From CAYNXB01 sp964401045 (GTDB lineage Bacteria > Pseudomonadota > Alphaproteobacteria > Sphingomonadales > Sphingomonadaceae), in assembly GCA_964401045.1 (NCBI GenBank), contig CAYNXB010000003.1, positions 11,552-75,551 of the forward strand: a stretch of DNA of 64,000 nt, in the 5' to 3' direction. Each line of letters starts with the position of its first letter. Position 1 is the stretch's first letter. Made by a program: the position numbers and the translations under genes. Positions 17,399-25,246 of the stretch are shown here, piece after piece. Below the pieces are notes generated by a model, which searched no databases, was not told where the DNA came from, and saw nothing but the letters and a program-made list of their open reading frames with translations.

Positions 17399-17620
17399 CT
17401 AAAGCACCCCGGCTTCGCTGGCTTTGACAATCAGGTGGGCTCGATTGCGTGCGCCCATCTTGTGCCTGGCGTTCTCGAGATGCCGTTCGACGGTGCGCGG
17501 CGCCAGCTCGATTTGCAGCGCCACCTCCTTGCTTGTCAGCCCGTTCGAGGTGAGGAACACGACTTCCCGTTCTCGCCTGGTCAGCGGGGTCTGCACCCCA
17601 TGCACATAGGTCTCCATCAT
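17399..17620 (-). CDS. HTH-only LuxR-type regulator 1
   Basis: A 73-aa protein that is almost nothing but a LuxR/GerE DNA-binding domain (LTRREREVVFLTSNGLTSKEVALQIELAPRTVERHLENARHKMGA split over residues 12-56). No receiver or autoinducer domain is present. It closely resembles the 100-aa protein encoded immediately upstream on the same strand, so the pair arose by tandem duplication. Ribosome site AAAGGGG. The pair lies divergent to the Fap-like amyloid locus and may control it (inference). Confidence 0.82.
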   Translation of the reverse strand: MMETYVHGVQTPLTRREREVVFLTSNGLTSKEVALQIELAPRTVERHLENARHKMGARNRAHLIVKASEAGVL

Positions 17621-17731
17621 CTTGCCCCTTTCGCCCCATTTGAACCTCCCGTGAAATACGGTCGATTCGTAGTGCCATTGTGCGCCCCGGCTTGTTGCGG
17701 GATGACGACAATGGATATTCGCCTGATCACT

Positions 17732-18034
17732 TCATTCAGGCGTCAAATTCTCCTTTCGAGTACCGCGCAAATCCAGGGAAAGTTGCTTCGGCAGCTTCTC
17801 GGCTGCGCCCGGCTCCGCGAGCAATCCGGCTTTGAGCGCCTTGCTGATCAGGTGCGCGCGATTGCGCGCGCCAAGTTTCAACCGGGCATTTTCGATATGC
17901 CGTTCCACCGTCCTGTGAGCGATGGTGATCTGCTGCGCGATCTCTTTGCTGGTATAGCCGTTTGCAGCTAACCGCAGGACCTCGCTTTCGCGCACTGTCA
18001 GTCGAGTATGGGCGAAATCGAAGTCCATCAGCAT
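17732..18034 (-). CDS. HTH-only LuxR-type regulator 2
   Basis: A 100-aa protein with a LuxR/GerE domain at residues 11-70 (LTVRESEVLRLAANGYTSKE, RTVERHIENARLKLGARNRAHLI) and a short basic/acidic tail. It shares the RTVERHxENAR and KxGARNRAHLI blocks with the neighbour at 17399. It lacks any sensory domain, so activity must depend on its amount or on a partner. Its start is 383 bp from the first gene of the amyloid locus. Confidence 0.84.
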   Translation of the reverse strand: MLMDFDFAHTRLTVRESEVLRLAANGYTSKEIAQQITIAHRTVERHIENARLKLGARNRAHLISKALKAGLLAEPGAAEKLPKQLSLDLRGTRKENLTPE

Positions 18035-18417
18035 GGCACCCTCGGAGCCAAACGGCTCTAGCGCGTCCCGGAAATCCTCATCTCAAGCAATCGGCCCTCA
18101 AATTAGGTTTTATTGTCAGCGTCATTGGGTGAATGATTAACATCTATCAACCATGGCGTCATGGAGAAAAACCACCAGAGGAAATCCCGTGGGGGGTCTG
18201 AACAGGTTGCCGGGGGACTGCGATGATGGGAATGACGCCCGGCCGACTTCCAATGAATTCGAGCGCGGTTTCGAGTGGCACTTTTTTGCCAGCCTTTCTC
18301 CTAAGCCAAAAGGCGCGCTCTATTTAGCTTGCTAGTCCGTCGGATGGTGACTGCTGCTGTCGTCCGTCACCTTGCTCCTGCCTCGGGACTCGCCGAGGCC
18401 AAGGAGGGACGGGCACC
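18035..18417. other. Divergent intergenic region, no convincing gene
   Basis: A 383-bp stretch between the LuxR gene and the amyloid locus. It contains an A/T-richer patch (about 18100-18160, TTTTATTGTCAGC and GATTAACATCTATC) that is the likely promoter zone for both directions. A 60-codon open frame at 18153-18335 has a weak start and unremarkable composition and is not called. AAGGAGG for the next gene lies at its right end. Confidence 0.5.
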
Positions 18418-18948
18418 ATGCCGCCGATCATCAGCACTTCCCACGGTCTCAGATACGTGGCCGTCGCTGTCGCCTGCTTCGCCGGTTTGTCTCCCCTCCA
18501 GGCTTTGCAGGCGCAGGGCACCGGCGTCGGACCCACCGCCCCTCCAGGCAGCTTCATCATCGTACGCGAAGTTCCGACCCGGCCGGCATACGAGCCCGGA
18601 GTCGGCGACGCGACGTGGGTGGAAACGTCCCCCGACCAGGCCTTTGCCGACGCGCTCGATCTCGGCCTCTCGGTTATCGACGATGCCGCTGCGGCGGGCA
18701 TCACCAGTGGGCCCGTGCTCGCGCAGTACCCGGCCAGCACGGCGACTTTCCAGTCGACCGACCAGGCTGTCAACGACACCATCATCTCGTCGGGCCTCGG
18801 CGGGCTCAACCAGCCGGGCGGCGGCAGTATCGGTTCGACCGTCGGGGCATCGCTCGATGCAGGGCTGGCAGCCGGCGGCGCCGGCATCAATTCGGCGATC
18901 GGGTCGGTCAGCGGCGCATTGTCCAGTCTTGGGGGGCTGGGCCGGTGA
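18418..18948 (+). CDS. Small secreted protein of the amyloid locus (FapA position)
   Basis: A 176-aa protein with an N-terminal hydrophobic export segment (GLRYVAVAVACFAGLSPLQALQAQ). The mature part is Gly/Ala/Ser-rich, ending in a flexible repeat-like tail (SSGLGGLNQPGGGSIGSTVG..., NSAIGSVSGALSSLGGLG). I do not recognise a family. It is first in the operon with an excellent AAGGAGG site, and its stop overlaps the GTG of the repeat protein that follows. By position it corresponds to FapA of the Pseudomonas fap operon, but sequence support for that is weak. Confidence 0.7.
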   Translation: MPPIISTSHGLRYVAVAVACFAGLSPLQALQAQGTGVGPTAPPGSFIIVREVPTRPAYEPGVGDATWVETSPDQAFADALDLGLSVIDDAAAAGITSGPVLAQYPASTATFQSTDQAVNDTIISSGLGGLNQPGGGSIGSTVGASLDAGLAAGGAGINSAIGSVSGALSSLGGLGR

Positions 18949-19565
18949 ACGTGGGTGGCCCCCGGATCCGCGCCCTGCTCCTGGCGGCGGCCGCGGCGTT
19001 GTTTTCCGCTCCGGCGAACGCGCAGGACGCGCCGCCGCCCGAACAGCCGGCGGACAGCGTGATCGTGGGCAATCCCGCAGATTCCTTCAGCGGCCTGCGG
19101 CAGCTCAACATCGCCGCCGGGTCGCGCAACCAGCAGCTCAATCTGGGCGTCATCGCGCTCGGCGATTTCGCCATAGCGACCGCCTCCGCGGCGCAGATAG
19201 CCGACAATCCCGCGCTCGCCGGTGATCACGCTGCGAGCGTTGTGGTCCCGGACGGTGCCTTCGCGAACAGTCAGGGCATCACGGCGGTGAACGCGACGGC
19301 GGGGTCGGACAACCAGCAAGCAAACGTGGCGCTGATCGCCATTGGATTGGAAGGGCGGGTCATTGCGGACGCAGTGCTCATGCAAACCCGCGCTTCCCAC
19401 GAGCCGGGTGAGGAACAGGGGGCCGCTGCTCCCGAACGCTCCGTGACCATGGGTCAGGGCGCTTTCGCCAACAGCAGCGGGATTATCCAGGTGAGCCTCA
19501 TCGGGGGCGCGAGGAACTCCTCCGCCAATCTAGCGGTGCTGACCGTCCAGGCCGGCAACGACTGA
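18945..19565 (+). CDS. FapB/FapC-like amyloid repeat protein, small
   Basis: A 206-aa protein from GTG 18945 (GTGA overlap with the previous stop), signal peptide ending SAPANAQ (about 1-27). Three imperfect repeats of about 23 residues are visible: GLRQLNIAAGSRNQQLNLGV (from 50), GITAVNATAGSDNQQANVAL (from 111) and GIIQVSLIGGARNSSANLAV (from 179). The xxNxAAGxxNQQxN core is the hallmark of FapB/FapC amyloid repeats of Pseudomonas. Spacing of about 61-68 residues between repeats fits linkers. Probably the minor/nucleating subunit of a Fap-like fibre. A longer open frame from 18372 is a shadow. Confidence 0.78.
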   Translation: MNVGGPRIRALLLAAAAALFSAPANAQDAPPPEQPADSVIVGNPADSFSGLRQLNIAAGSRNQQLNLGVIALGDFAIATASAAQIADNPALAGDHAASVVVPDGAFANSQGITAVNATAGSDNQQANVALIAIGLEGRVIADAVLMQTRASHEPGEEQGAAAPERSVTMGQGAFANSSGIIQVSLIGGARNSSANLAVLTVQAGND

Positions 19566-19580
19566 GCAAGGAGACTGGAA

Positions 19581-20702
19581 ATGCGTAAGTACCAACTGAT
19601 GGGAGGCGTGGCGATTGTTGCCATGGCCCTCTCGCCGCTGCCGGCGTTCGCGCAATCGGCGGCGGATATCGAGGACGAGATCGGCGACAGCATGGAAAGC
19701 CGTCCCGAAGGCATCGAATATGGCCTGCGGGGCGTGGCCGACATCACCTACGAGAACGAGATCGAGACCGAGATCGAGACTGATATCGATTTCACCAAGG
19801 ATGTGGTGCTTTCCGGTACGGTTTCGCTCTCGGGCACGGTCGTCACGGATGCCGCCGCGGTGGCAGTCGTCGACAACAAGCAGGTTCTCGTCGGCAACAC
19901 GCTGGAATACACCGAAGAGAACGAGCTGAACGCCGAGAATGGCTGGGTCAGCGCGGTGTTCGGCCAGGGCGTCAGCGAATCCGGACAGGATCCCAACGAC
20001 AGCGCCACTGACGGCGTTGTGCAGCCCGCGATCCGGGCCGGCTTCTTCGCCCCGGTGATCAACACCGTCAACGCGTTCAGCGTTGATGTTGCGGGCAATG
20101 TCGGCCTCAACTTCGGTGCCGGTAACTACAACGTGCAGGAAAACATTGCCGCGCTGGCTTCGTCCACCTTCGAGGGCGACGACGCGGATACCGGCAGCAT
20201 GGCGGAAGCCTCGCTGACGGCCCTGCAGTTGAGCGTCGACAACACCATCGGCGCCAATCCCGACGACGTCCTCGACGAGGACGATCCCGAGATCGGCGGC
20301 GGCGGGAACAACTTCCGCGTGCGCAACACGGTGTTTGGTGGACCGATCAACGTCGAAGCCGATGGCAACCTCGGCATCAACGCGGTGGCCGGCGTGATGA
20401 ACATGCAGAAGAACGCGCTGGTAATGGCAGTGGCAACCGATTCCGCGATGGCGGAAGCGACCGCGGCCGTCATCCAGGCCAGCGTTGCCAACTACGTGGA
20501 GGTTCAGGACGAGATCAATGTGGTCAATCCTGGCGCCTACACCGGTGCGGGCAACCTGGGCGTGAACCTGGCGGCCGGCAGCTACAACCAGCAGATGAAC
20601 TCGCTGGTTGCGGCCGTTGGGCTTGCTGGTGCGGGCAATGGCGGGACTCCGACCCCTCCGCCTCCGCCCCCGCCTCCGCCGCCTCCGCCCGATCAGAGCT
20701 GA
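19581..20702 (+). CDS. FapC-like major amyloid subunit with polyproline tail
   Basis: A 373-aa secreted protein (signal peptide to PAFAQ, residue 25). Repeats start at 172 (GNVGLNFGAGNYNVQENIAA), 262 (GNLGINAVAGVMNMQKNALV) and 324 (GNLGVNLAAGSYNQQMNSLV), separated by longer acidic linkers. This matches the three-repeat architecture of FapC. The C-terminus is unusual: TPT followed by twelve prolines and DQS (359-373), instead of the CxxC found in Pseudomonas Fap proteins. A prolyl-4-hydroxylase-like gene closes the locus. AAGGAGA ribosome site. Followed at once by a strong hairpin. Confidence 0.8.
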   Translation: MRKYQLMGGVAIVAMALSPLPAFAQSAADIEDEIGDSMESRPEGIEYGLRGVADITYENEIETEIETDIDFTKDVVLSGTVSLSGTVVTDAAAVAVVDNKQVLVGNTLEYTEENELNAENGWVSAVFGQGVSESGQDPNDSATDGVVQPAIRAGFFAPVINTVNAFSVDVAGNVGLNFGAGNYNVQENIAALASSTFEGDDADTGSMAEASLTALQLSVDNTIGANPDDVLDEDDPEIGGGGNNFRVRNTVFGGPINVEADGNLGINAVAGVMNMQKNALVMAVATDSAMAEATAAVIQASVANYVEVQDEINVVNPGAYTGAGNLGVNLAAGSYNQQMNSLVAAVGLAGAGNGGTPTPPPPPPPPPPPPDQS

Positions 20703-20720
20703 GCGATTTGGCGAAACCTT

Positions 20721-20744
20721 GGGGGATCGCTTCGGCGATCCCCC
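20721..20744 (+). terminator. UUCG hairpin between amyloid subunit and secretion genes
   Basis: Perfect 10-bp stem (GGGGGATCGC with GCGATCCCCC) closed by a C(TTCG)G tetraloop, 18 bp after the subunit stop. The following bases are CTCTTC rather than a T-run. It is therefore more likely a partial terminator or 3'-end-protecting structure that lowers or separates expression of the downstream genes than a full intrinsic terminator. Confidence 0.75.
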
Positions 20745-20761
20745 CTCTTCACGAGGCCCGG

Positions 20762-21469
20762 ATGCGTCATCGCCTTCTCATTTCCGCTCTGCTTGCGGTC
20801 CTTTCCACCGGCTGCATGACCATGCCCCAGGGCGTTGCGCCCGTCGCTGCCGTACAGGGCCAGGGCGGGCAACTGGTCTACAAGCCGCTGGCCAGCTGGA
20901 AGGAGCGCAAGTTCATCGACATGGTCCGCCAGCGGACGGACTTCAGCTGCGGCGCGGCCGCCTTGGCGACCATCTTCAACTACGCTTACGGCAAGCAGAC
21001 GAGCGAGCAGCAGATCCTCGTCAATATGCTCAAGATCGCCGATCCCGATCTCATCCGCGAGAAAGGGTTCTCGCTGCTGGATATGAAGAACTACGTGGCC
21101 GCGGTCGGCATGACCGGCCAGGGCTACGAAGTCGAGTTCGATGCGCTGAAGCAGCTCAAGGTGCCTGCAATCGCGCTCCTCGACATCAGGAATTACAAAC
21201 ACTTCGTGGTGGTTCGGAAAGCGGACGACGACTTCGTGTACGTCGCCGATCCGGCGCTCGGGAACCGCGTGATGCGGCGTCAGAACTTCGAGGCATCGTG
21301 GAACAACGTGGTGTTCGTCGTGGTCGGCGAAGGCTTCGACGCGAACACCGTGCTGATGAACCCGCCGCCGCCGCTTTCCGCCGCGCGCCTTTATGGCCTG
21401 CGCTCTCCGGTACTGAATGCCGAAGCGTACGATTTCGGTCTCGGCCCGGCCTACGGCTTCGTATTCTAG
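20762..21469 (+). CDS. C39-type cysteine peptidase lipoprotein (FapD-like)
   Basis: A 235-aa protein. Lipobox LSTGC18 marks it as a lipoprotein of the periplasmic face. The C39 catalytic set is visible: Q57 and C63 in RQRTDFSCGAAAL, H147 in NYKHFVVV and D163 in VADPALGN. The start ATG 20762 (GAGG upstream) gives a proper lipoprotein signal; an upstream TTG frame start at 20708 would read through the hairpin. FapD of Pseudomonas is a C39-like peptidase required for fibre export, so this is the most diagnostic machinery gene of the locus. Confidence 0.85.
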   Translation: MRHRLLISALLAVLSTGCMTMPQGVAPVAAVQGQGGQLVYKPLASWKERKFIDMVRQRTDFSCGAAALATIFNYAYGKQTSEQQILVNMLKIADPDLIREKGFSLLDMKNYVAAVGMTGQGYEVEFDALKQLKVPAIALLDIRNYKHFVVVRKADDDFVYVADPALGNRVMRRQNFEASWNNVVFVVVGEGFDANTVLMNPPPPLSAARLYGLRSPVLNAEAYDFGLGPAYGFVF

Positions 21470-21481
21470 GGGAGGCGAGAG

Positions 21482-22351
21482 ATGAGTGGTCGTCATCAAG
21501 CAAGGCGCAGGGCAGGGCGCTGGGGCCGCGCGCGCAAGATCGGCGCGGCTGCCTCGCTCGCCTGTTACGCCGCGGTCCTGTCCGGCGCAGGCCCGCCGTC
21601 GAGCGGGCTGGAAGGGCTCGGCCGGGTGGTCGAAGACGGCGAGCTGGCGGATATGCGCGGCAAGTTCGTCCAGCCTTCGGGGGTCCATTTCTTCGGCATC
21701 CAGATGCTGCAGACCTGGCAAGGCGCCGACGGGGTGACGCTGCAGGCAACTCTGGAATTCAACGTCGATTTCGCCGGCAGCGCCGCGACCGCGGCCGGAG
21801 CGACGCCGCGGCTGCAGGTCGGCTGGAGCCGTTCGTGCGCTTCATGCGGCGATCCGAGCATGGACGTGCACACGCCGGCCACGCCGGGCCCCAATGGGCC
21901 GGTCACGCTCACGCAGGCTTCCGATGCATTCCCGCTCGGCGACTACGTCACCGTGAACGGGCTGGTGCAGAGCCAGCAGATTGCGGGTTCGGACAACAAC
22001 GTGCGCAACGTTATGCGCGTCGACATCGTGCCTGCCTCCGCCACGTCGCACGGGCCAGAGGGCGGGGCCGATCTGGACACGAGCGCCACCCACGTGCTCG
22101 CCAATGGCGACGCGATCCATTTCGTCGTCGCCAGGAACGAACTGGGCATGGCGATCACGCGGGGGGGCGAAATGGTTCGCGGTGGTGTCGGTGGCCCCGC
22201 CAGCCAGGCGGCGCAGGAAGTGATCCTGCAAAGCAGCTTTAACGCCATCCGCAACGAAATCGGGATCACGCTGGGCGTGGATGACGTGGGCCAGCTCGAT
22301 CGCATCGGCGTCAGCGGTGCGATGTCGGCGATGAAGGGGCGGGGGCTATGA
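21482..22351 (+). CDS. Secreted CxxC protein of the amyloid locus (FapE position)
   Basis: A 289-aa protein with a basic N-terminus and hydrophobic stretch (residues 18-36). It contains LADMRGKF (55-62) after an acidic run, and a C119-A-S-C122 motif. A CxxC pair is a known feature of FapB/C/E proteins, so a FapE-like role is possible, but no clear homology is seen. C-terminal part (SSFNAIRNEIGITLGVDD) is soluble and helical. GGGGAGG site; its stop overlaps the next ATG (ATGA). The LADMRG stretch also resembles leader sequences cut by C39 peptidases, which is only a suggestion. Confidence 0.72.
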   Translation: MSGRHQARRRAGRWGRARKIGAAASLACYAAVLSGAGPPSSGLEGLGRVVEDGELADMRGKFVQPSGVHFFGIQMLQTWQGADGVTLQATLEFNVDFAGSAATAAGATPRLQVGWSRSCASCGDPSMDVHTPATPGPNGPVTLTQASDAFPLGDYVTVNGLVQSQQIAGSDNNVRNVMRVDIVPASATSHGPEGGADLDTSATHVLANGDAIHFVVARNELGMAITRGGEMVRGGVGGPASQAAQEVILQSSFNAIRNEIGITLGVDDVGQLDRIGVSGAMSAMKGRGL

Positions 22352-22992
22352 TGCGGCTTGTCCCGGGTCCGCGAACCAACCAGGTGAGCCTGCGCCTGAA
22401 GATCGGAATCGGCGCACTGGTGCTGCTTTCGCTCGCACTCCTTCTGTGGCCGTCCGATGCACAGGCGGAAACGAAAGACCACGAGTTCGCGCTCGAGGAA
22501 TCGGGCCGGGCAACTTGCGCCATGTACGGCCGCGCGCGCCAAGGCAGCTCGCCGTCGACCGCGCGCTACATCGGCTTCATCGAGGGCTATCTCACCGCCG
22601 CCAATCGGTATGAACCGAACACCTTCGACCTGACGCCGTGGCATACGCCAGAAGCTTTCGCGCTGATCCTGGATGAACACTGCGCGAAGAACCCGGACGA
22701 GCCGCTGGCGATGGTGGCGCAGCAGATCGTGGTGGCGATGATGCCGCTTCGCCTGGCGGACAAGTCCGACCTCGTGGAGATCGGCGAAGGCGCTCATCAG
22801 GCGACGGTTTACCAGCGGATCATCTGGCGCGCCCAGGACGAGCTGGCCCGCCGGGGCCTCTATCGCGGGAAGCTGGACGGTGCCGATTCCCCCGAGTTCA
22901 GGTCCGCCCTGACGCACTTTCAGCAATTGGCGAGGCTCGATCCAAGCGGGTTGCCCGACGTCGCGACCCTGTGGGTACTTCTCAATCCATGA
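22348..22992 (+). CDS. Exported protein with peptidoglycan-binding-like C-terminus
   Basis: A 214-aa protein. A membrane-crossing or signal segment (residues 18-42, LKIGIGALVLLSLALLLW...AQA) precedes a small domain with two Cys (TCAMYGRARQG, DEHCAKN) reminiscent of the Rap1a/HdeA-like fold. The C-terminal stretch DELARRGLYRGKLDGADSPE...LPDVATLWVLL matches the PG_binding_1 pattern. It may anchor or sense the fibre-export complex at the wall. No counterpart exists in the six-gene Pseudomonas fap operon. Confidence 0.7.
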   Translation: MMRLVPGPRTNQVSLRLKIGIGALVLLSLALLLWPSDAQAETKDHEFALEESGRATCAMYGRARQGSSPSTARYIGFIEGYLTAANRYEPNTFDLTPWHTPEAFALILDEHCAKNPDEPLAMVAQQIVVAMMPLRLADKSDLVEIGEGAHQATVYQRIIWRAQDELARRGLYRGKLDGADSPEFRSALTHFQQLARLDPSGLPDVATLWVLLNP

Positions 22993-23108
22993 TGGATCGC
23001 TTTGAAGTAGCGCGGGGCGCTGGATTGGCGTGCCGAAAGGAGACGGTTCTATCCGAACAGTGTCTGGATGAAAAAAGTAAAGTATAACAAAAAAGCGGGG
23101 GTCGGAAC

Positions 23109-24494
23109 ATGAGGTACATATCTCTCTGTAGCAAATTGTTTGGTACGGCGGCTATCACACTTTACTGCCAACCTGTAATCGCCCAAGTCATCGATTCCCC
23201 TGCGCCTGAATCCTCGGAACCAGCGGTTGGCGGGGATGCCGCCACGTTGCGTCAGGAACTGGACGCGATGCGCCTTCGCGAGCAGCAGGCGCGCGACCAG
23301 ATCGATGTGCTCGAACAGCGCCTGACCGCGCTCGAGCAGATGCTCGGCGGCAACGGCGTGCCGCTGAGCCCGGAGCAGGAAATGGCGATGCGCGGCCGGG
23401 GCATGATCGTCACCGGCGTCCGGCCCCGTTACGCGGGCGAGTACGTCGAAGCGCTCGGTCAGGATGACGGGTCGACCGCCGCCACCTCGGTAGCTGCCGC
23501 GCAGGAGGGCGGGGATGAGGCTGTCCGCAAGGAACCCGCGCCCAGCGAGTCGGTGGAAGCGGTAACCCGCGACAACCAGGGCTACTTCGGCGAGCGCTTT
23601 GGCGTGGAGCTGGGGGTGACCTATGGCCACTTCGACGATGCGCGCATCAATCTGAGCGGCTTCCTGGCGCTCGATGCGATCTTCCTCGGCCTGATCAGCA
23701 TCGATCAGCAGACGTCGGACATTATCACGACCGATCTGACGATTCGCTATGCGCCGAACAATCGGCTCCAGTTCGATGTCGACGTACCGTATCTCTATCG
23801 TTCGTCGATCTATCAATCCGGTGGCGCGGGCGGGGACGCCTCGGGCCTCGCGGAACAGAAGGTCACCGCTGACGGCGTTGGCGATATCAGCGGAGGCATC
23901 AGCTATCGCCTCATTCCGGAGAGCGTCGGCTTTCCCGATGTCGTGCTGAACGGACGCGTGAAAGTGCCCACGGGGCGCGATCCGTTCGGCGTCGAGCTGC
24001 GGGAGGTGCCGGGCACCGAGGGGAACCTCAAGGTCCCGAGCTCGCTCTCCACCGGCACCGGGACCTGGGCGGCGTCGGGCGGCGTTTCGCTGCTCAAGAC
24101 GATCGATCCGATGATCGTGTTCGGGAACCTGACCTACTTCCACAACTTCACGCAGGGTTTCGCCGACATCGACGAAGCGACCGGCAACCAGCCGGGCCGC
24201 ATCTCGATCGGCGATGCGATCCAGGCCGGCGCGGGCGTGGCCTTCGCGCTCAACGAATTCTCCAGCCTCAGCACCAGCTTCTCGCTGCGGTTCGGTAACG
24301 AAACGCGCTTGCGCCACACCGATGATGAGGCCTGGCGCACCGTGATCGGCAGTTCTTCGACGGTGGGGATACTCAACCTTGGCGCGACGTTCGCGGTGTC
24401 GCGAAAGGCATCGATCCTCGCGAACATCGGCGTCGGTGTGACCGAGGATGCGCCGGACATGACGCTGAGCGTGCGCCTGCCCTATCGCTTCTAG
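23109..24494 (+). CDS. FapF-like outer membrane porin (coiled coil plus beta-barrel)
   Basis: A 461-aa protein. A signal peptide (to PVIAQ, residue 26) is followed by a heptad-rich coiled coil (about 44-80, ATLRQELDAMRLREQQARDQ, IDVLEQRLTALEQML). A linker leads to a beta-barrel from about 155 that ends with the outer-membrane signature LPYRF. This coiled-coil-then-barrel layout is that of FapF, the trimeric channel that exports Fap subunits. The start ATG follows a 116-bp AT-rich spacer containing AAAGTATAACAAA, a possible separate promoter. PF13557-like barrel; function as an amyloid channel is inferred from context. Confidence 0.78.
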   Translation: MRYISLCSKLFGTAAITLYCQPVIAQVIDSPAPESSEPAVGGDAATLRQELDAMRLREQQARDQIDVLEQRLTALEQMLGGNGVPLSPEQEMAMRGRGMIVTGVRPRYAGEYVEALGQDDGSTAATSVAAAQEGGDEAVRKEPAPSESVEAVTRDNQGYFGERFGVELGVTYGHFDDARINLSGFLALDAIFLGLISIDQQTSDIITTDLTIRYAPNNRLQFDVDVPYLYRSSIYQSGGAGGDASGLAEQKVTADGVGDISGGISYRLIPESVGFPDVVLNGRVKVPTGRDPFGVELREVPGTEGNLKVPSSLSTGTGTWAASGGVSLLKTIDPMIVFGNLTYFHNFTQGFADIDEATGNQPGRISIGDAIQAGAGVAFALNEFSSLSTSFSLRFGNETRLRHTDDEAWRTVIGSSSTVGILNLGATFAVSRKASILANIGVGVTEDAPDMTLSVRLPYRF

Positions 24495-24514
24495 GCTTCG
24501 TGGGAGTAACTGAA

Positions 24515-25246
24515 ATGGAGCTTTATACTTCCCCCGCTGCGGAAATCGGCGAAGCCGTGTTGCAACGCCTTGCCGCCAACCCCGCGGTCAGCAAGCTGCC
24601 GACGCAGGCGCTCGATCTCTACGTTGCGCCCAACTTCCTGACCGAGCGCGAATGCGCCGGGATCATCGCGCTGATCGAGGCCGACAAGGTGCCGTCCACG
24701 CTGATGCAGGACGAGCCGGACAAGGAGTTCCGCACCAGCAGCACGTGCCACATGGACCGGAGCGAGCCGCTGGTTCGCAGCGTCGAGAGCAAGATCACCT
24801 CGCTGATGGGGATCGGCCCTTCGCACGGAGAAACGATGCAGGGGCAGCACTATTCGGTGGGCCAGCAATTCAAGCCGCACAACGACTACTTCCACGCCCA
24901 CATGCCCTATTGGGAGGAGACGAGGAAGCGCGGCGGCCAGCGCACCTGGACGCTGATGGTGTGCCTGAACGATGTCGAGGAAGGCGGGCAGACCAACTTC
25001 CCTCTCGCCGGCCTGTGCCTCGCACCGCGCCGCGGCAATGCCATCATCTGGAACAACCTCGACCGGGCGGGCGAACCCAACCCGATGACCTTGCACCAGG
25101 GCATGCCGGTGCTGCGCGGCTGGAAGTGCATCATCACCAAATGGTACCGCGAGGGCGAATGGGTCCCGCGGCAAGAAGTGCCGAACTACGGTGTGGCCGC
25201 GCCTTATGCGATGGCGCCGAGCCCGTCCGCCAACGCCGCGCAATAG
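24515..25246 (+). CDS. Prolyl-4-hydroxylase-like 2OG-Fe(II) oxygenase
   Basis: A 243-aa cytoplasmic protein (no signal peptide) of the P4Hc family. Iron ligands are H122, D124 (KPHNDYFHAH) and H194 (MTLHQGMPVL), with K204 (GWKCIITKW) as the 2-oxoglutarate anchor. RTWTLMVCLNDVEEGGQTNFP is the family core. ATG 24515 is chosen because GGGAG lies 8 bases upstream; GTG 24500 is alternative. It follows the porin gene by 20 bp. The polyproline tail of the amyloid subunit at 19581 is the obvious candidate substrate (inference). Confidence 0.85.
   Translation: MELYTSPAAEIGEAVLQRLAANPAVSKLPTQALDLYVAPNFLTERECAGIIALIEADKVPSTLMQDEPDKEFRTSSTCHMDRSEPLVRSVESKITSLMGIGPSHGETMQGQHYSVGQQFKPHNDYFHAHMPYWEETRKRGGQRTWTLMVCLNDVEEGGQTNFPLAGLCLAPRRGNAIIWNNLDRAGEPNPMTLHQGMPVLRGWKCIITKWYREGEWVPRQEVPNYGVAAPYAMAPSPSANAAQ

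Noticed and set aside
18153..18335. A 60-codon frame in the region before the amyloid locus
   Set aside because: No ribosome site, odd composition (WRKTTRGNPVGGLNR) and no known family; it could equally be promoter DNA.
20608..22242. A 544-codon plus-strand frame across the C39 peptidase and CxxC genes
   Set aside because: Its protein is extremely Arg-rich, it would read through the hairpin and it overlaps two genes with ribosome sites and signal sequences.
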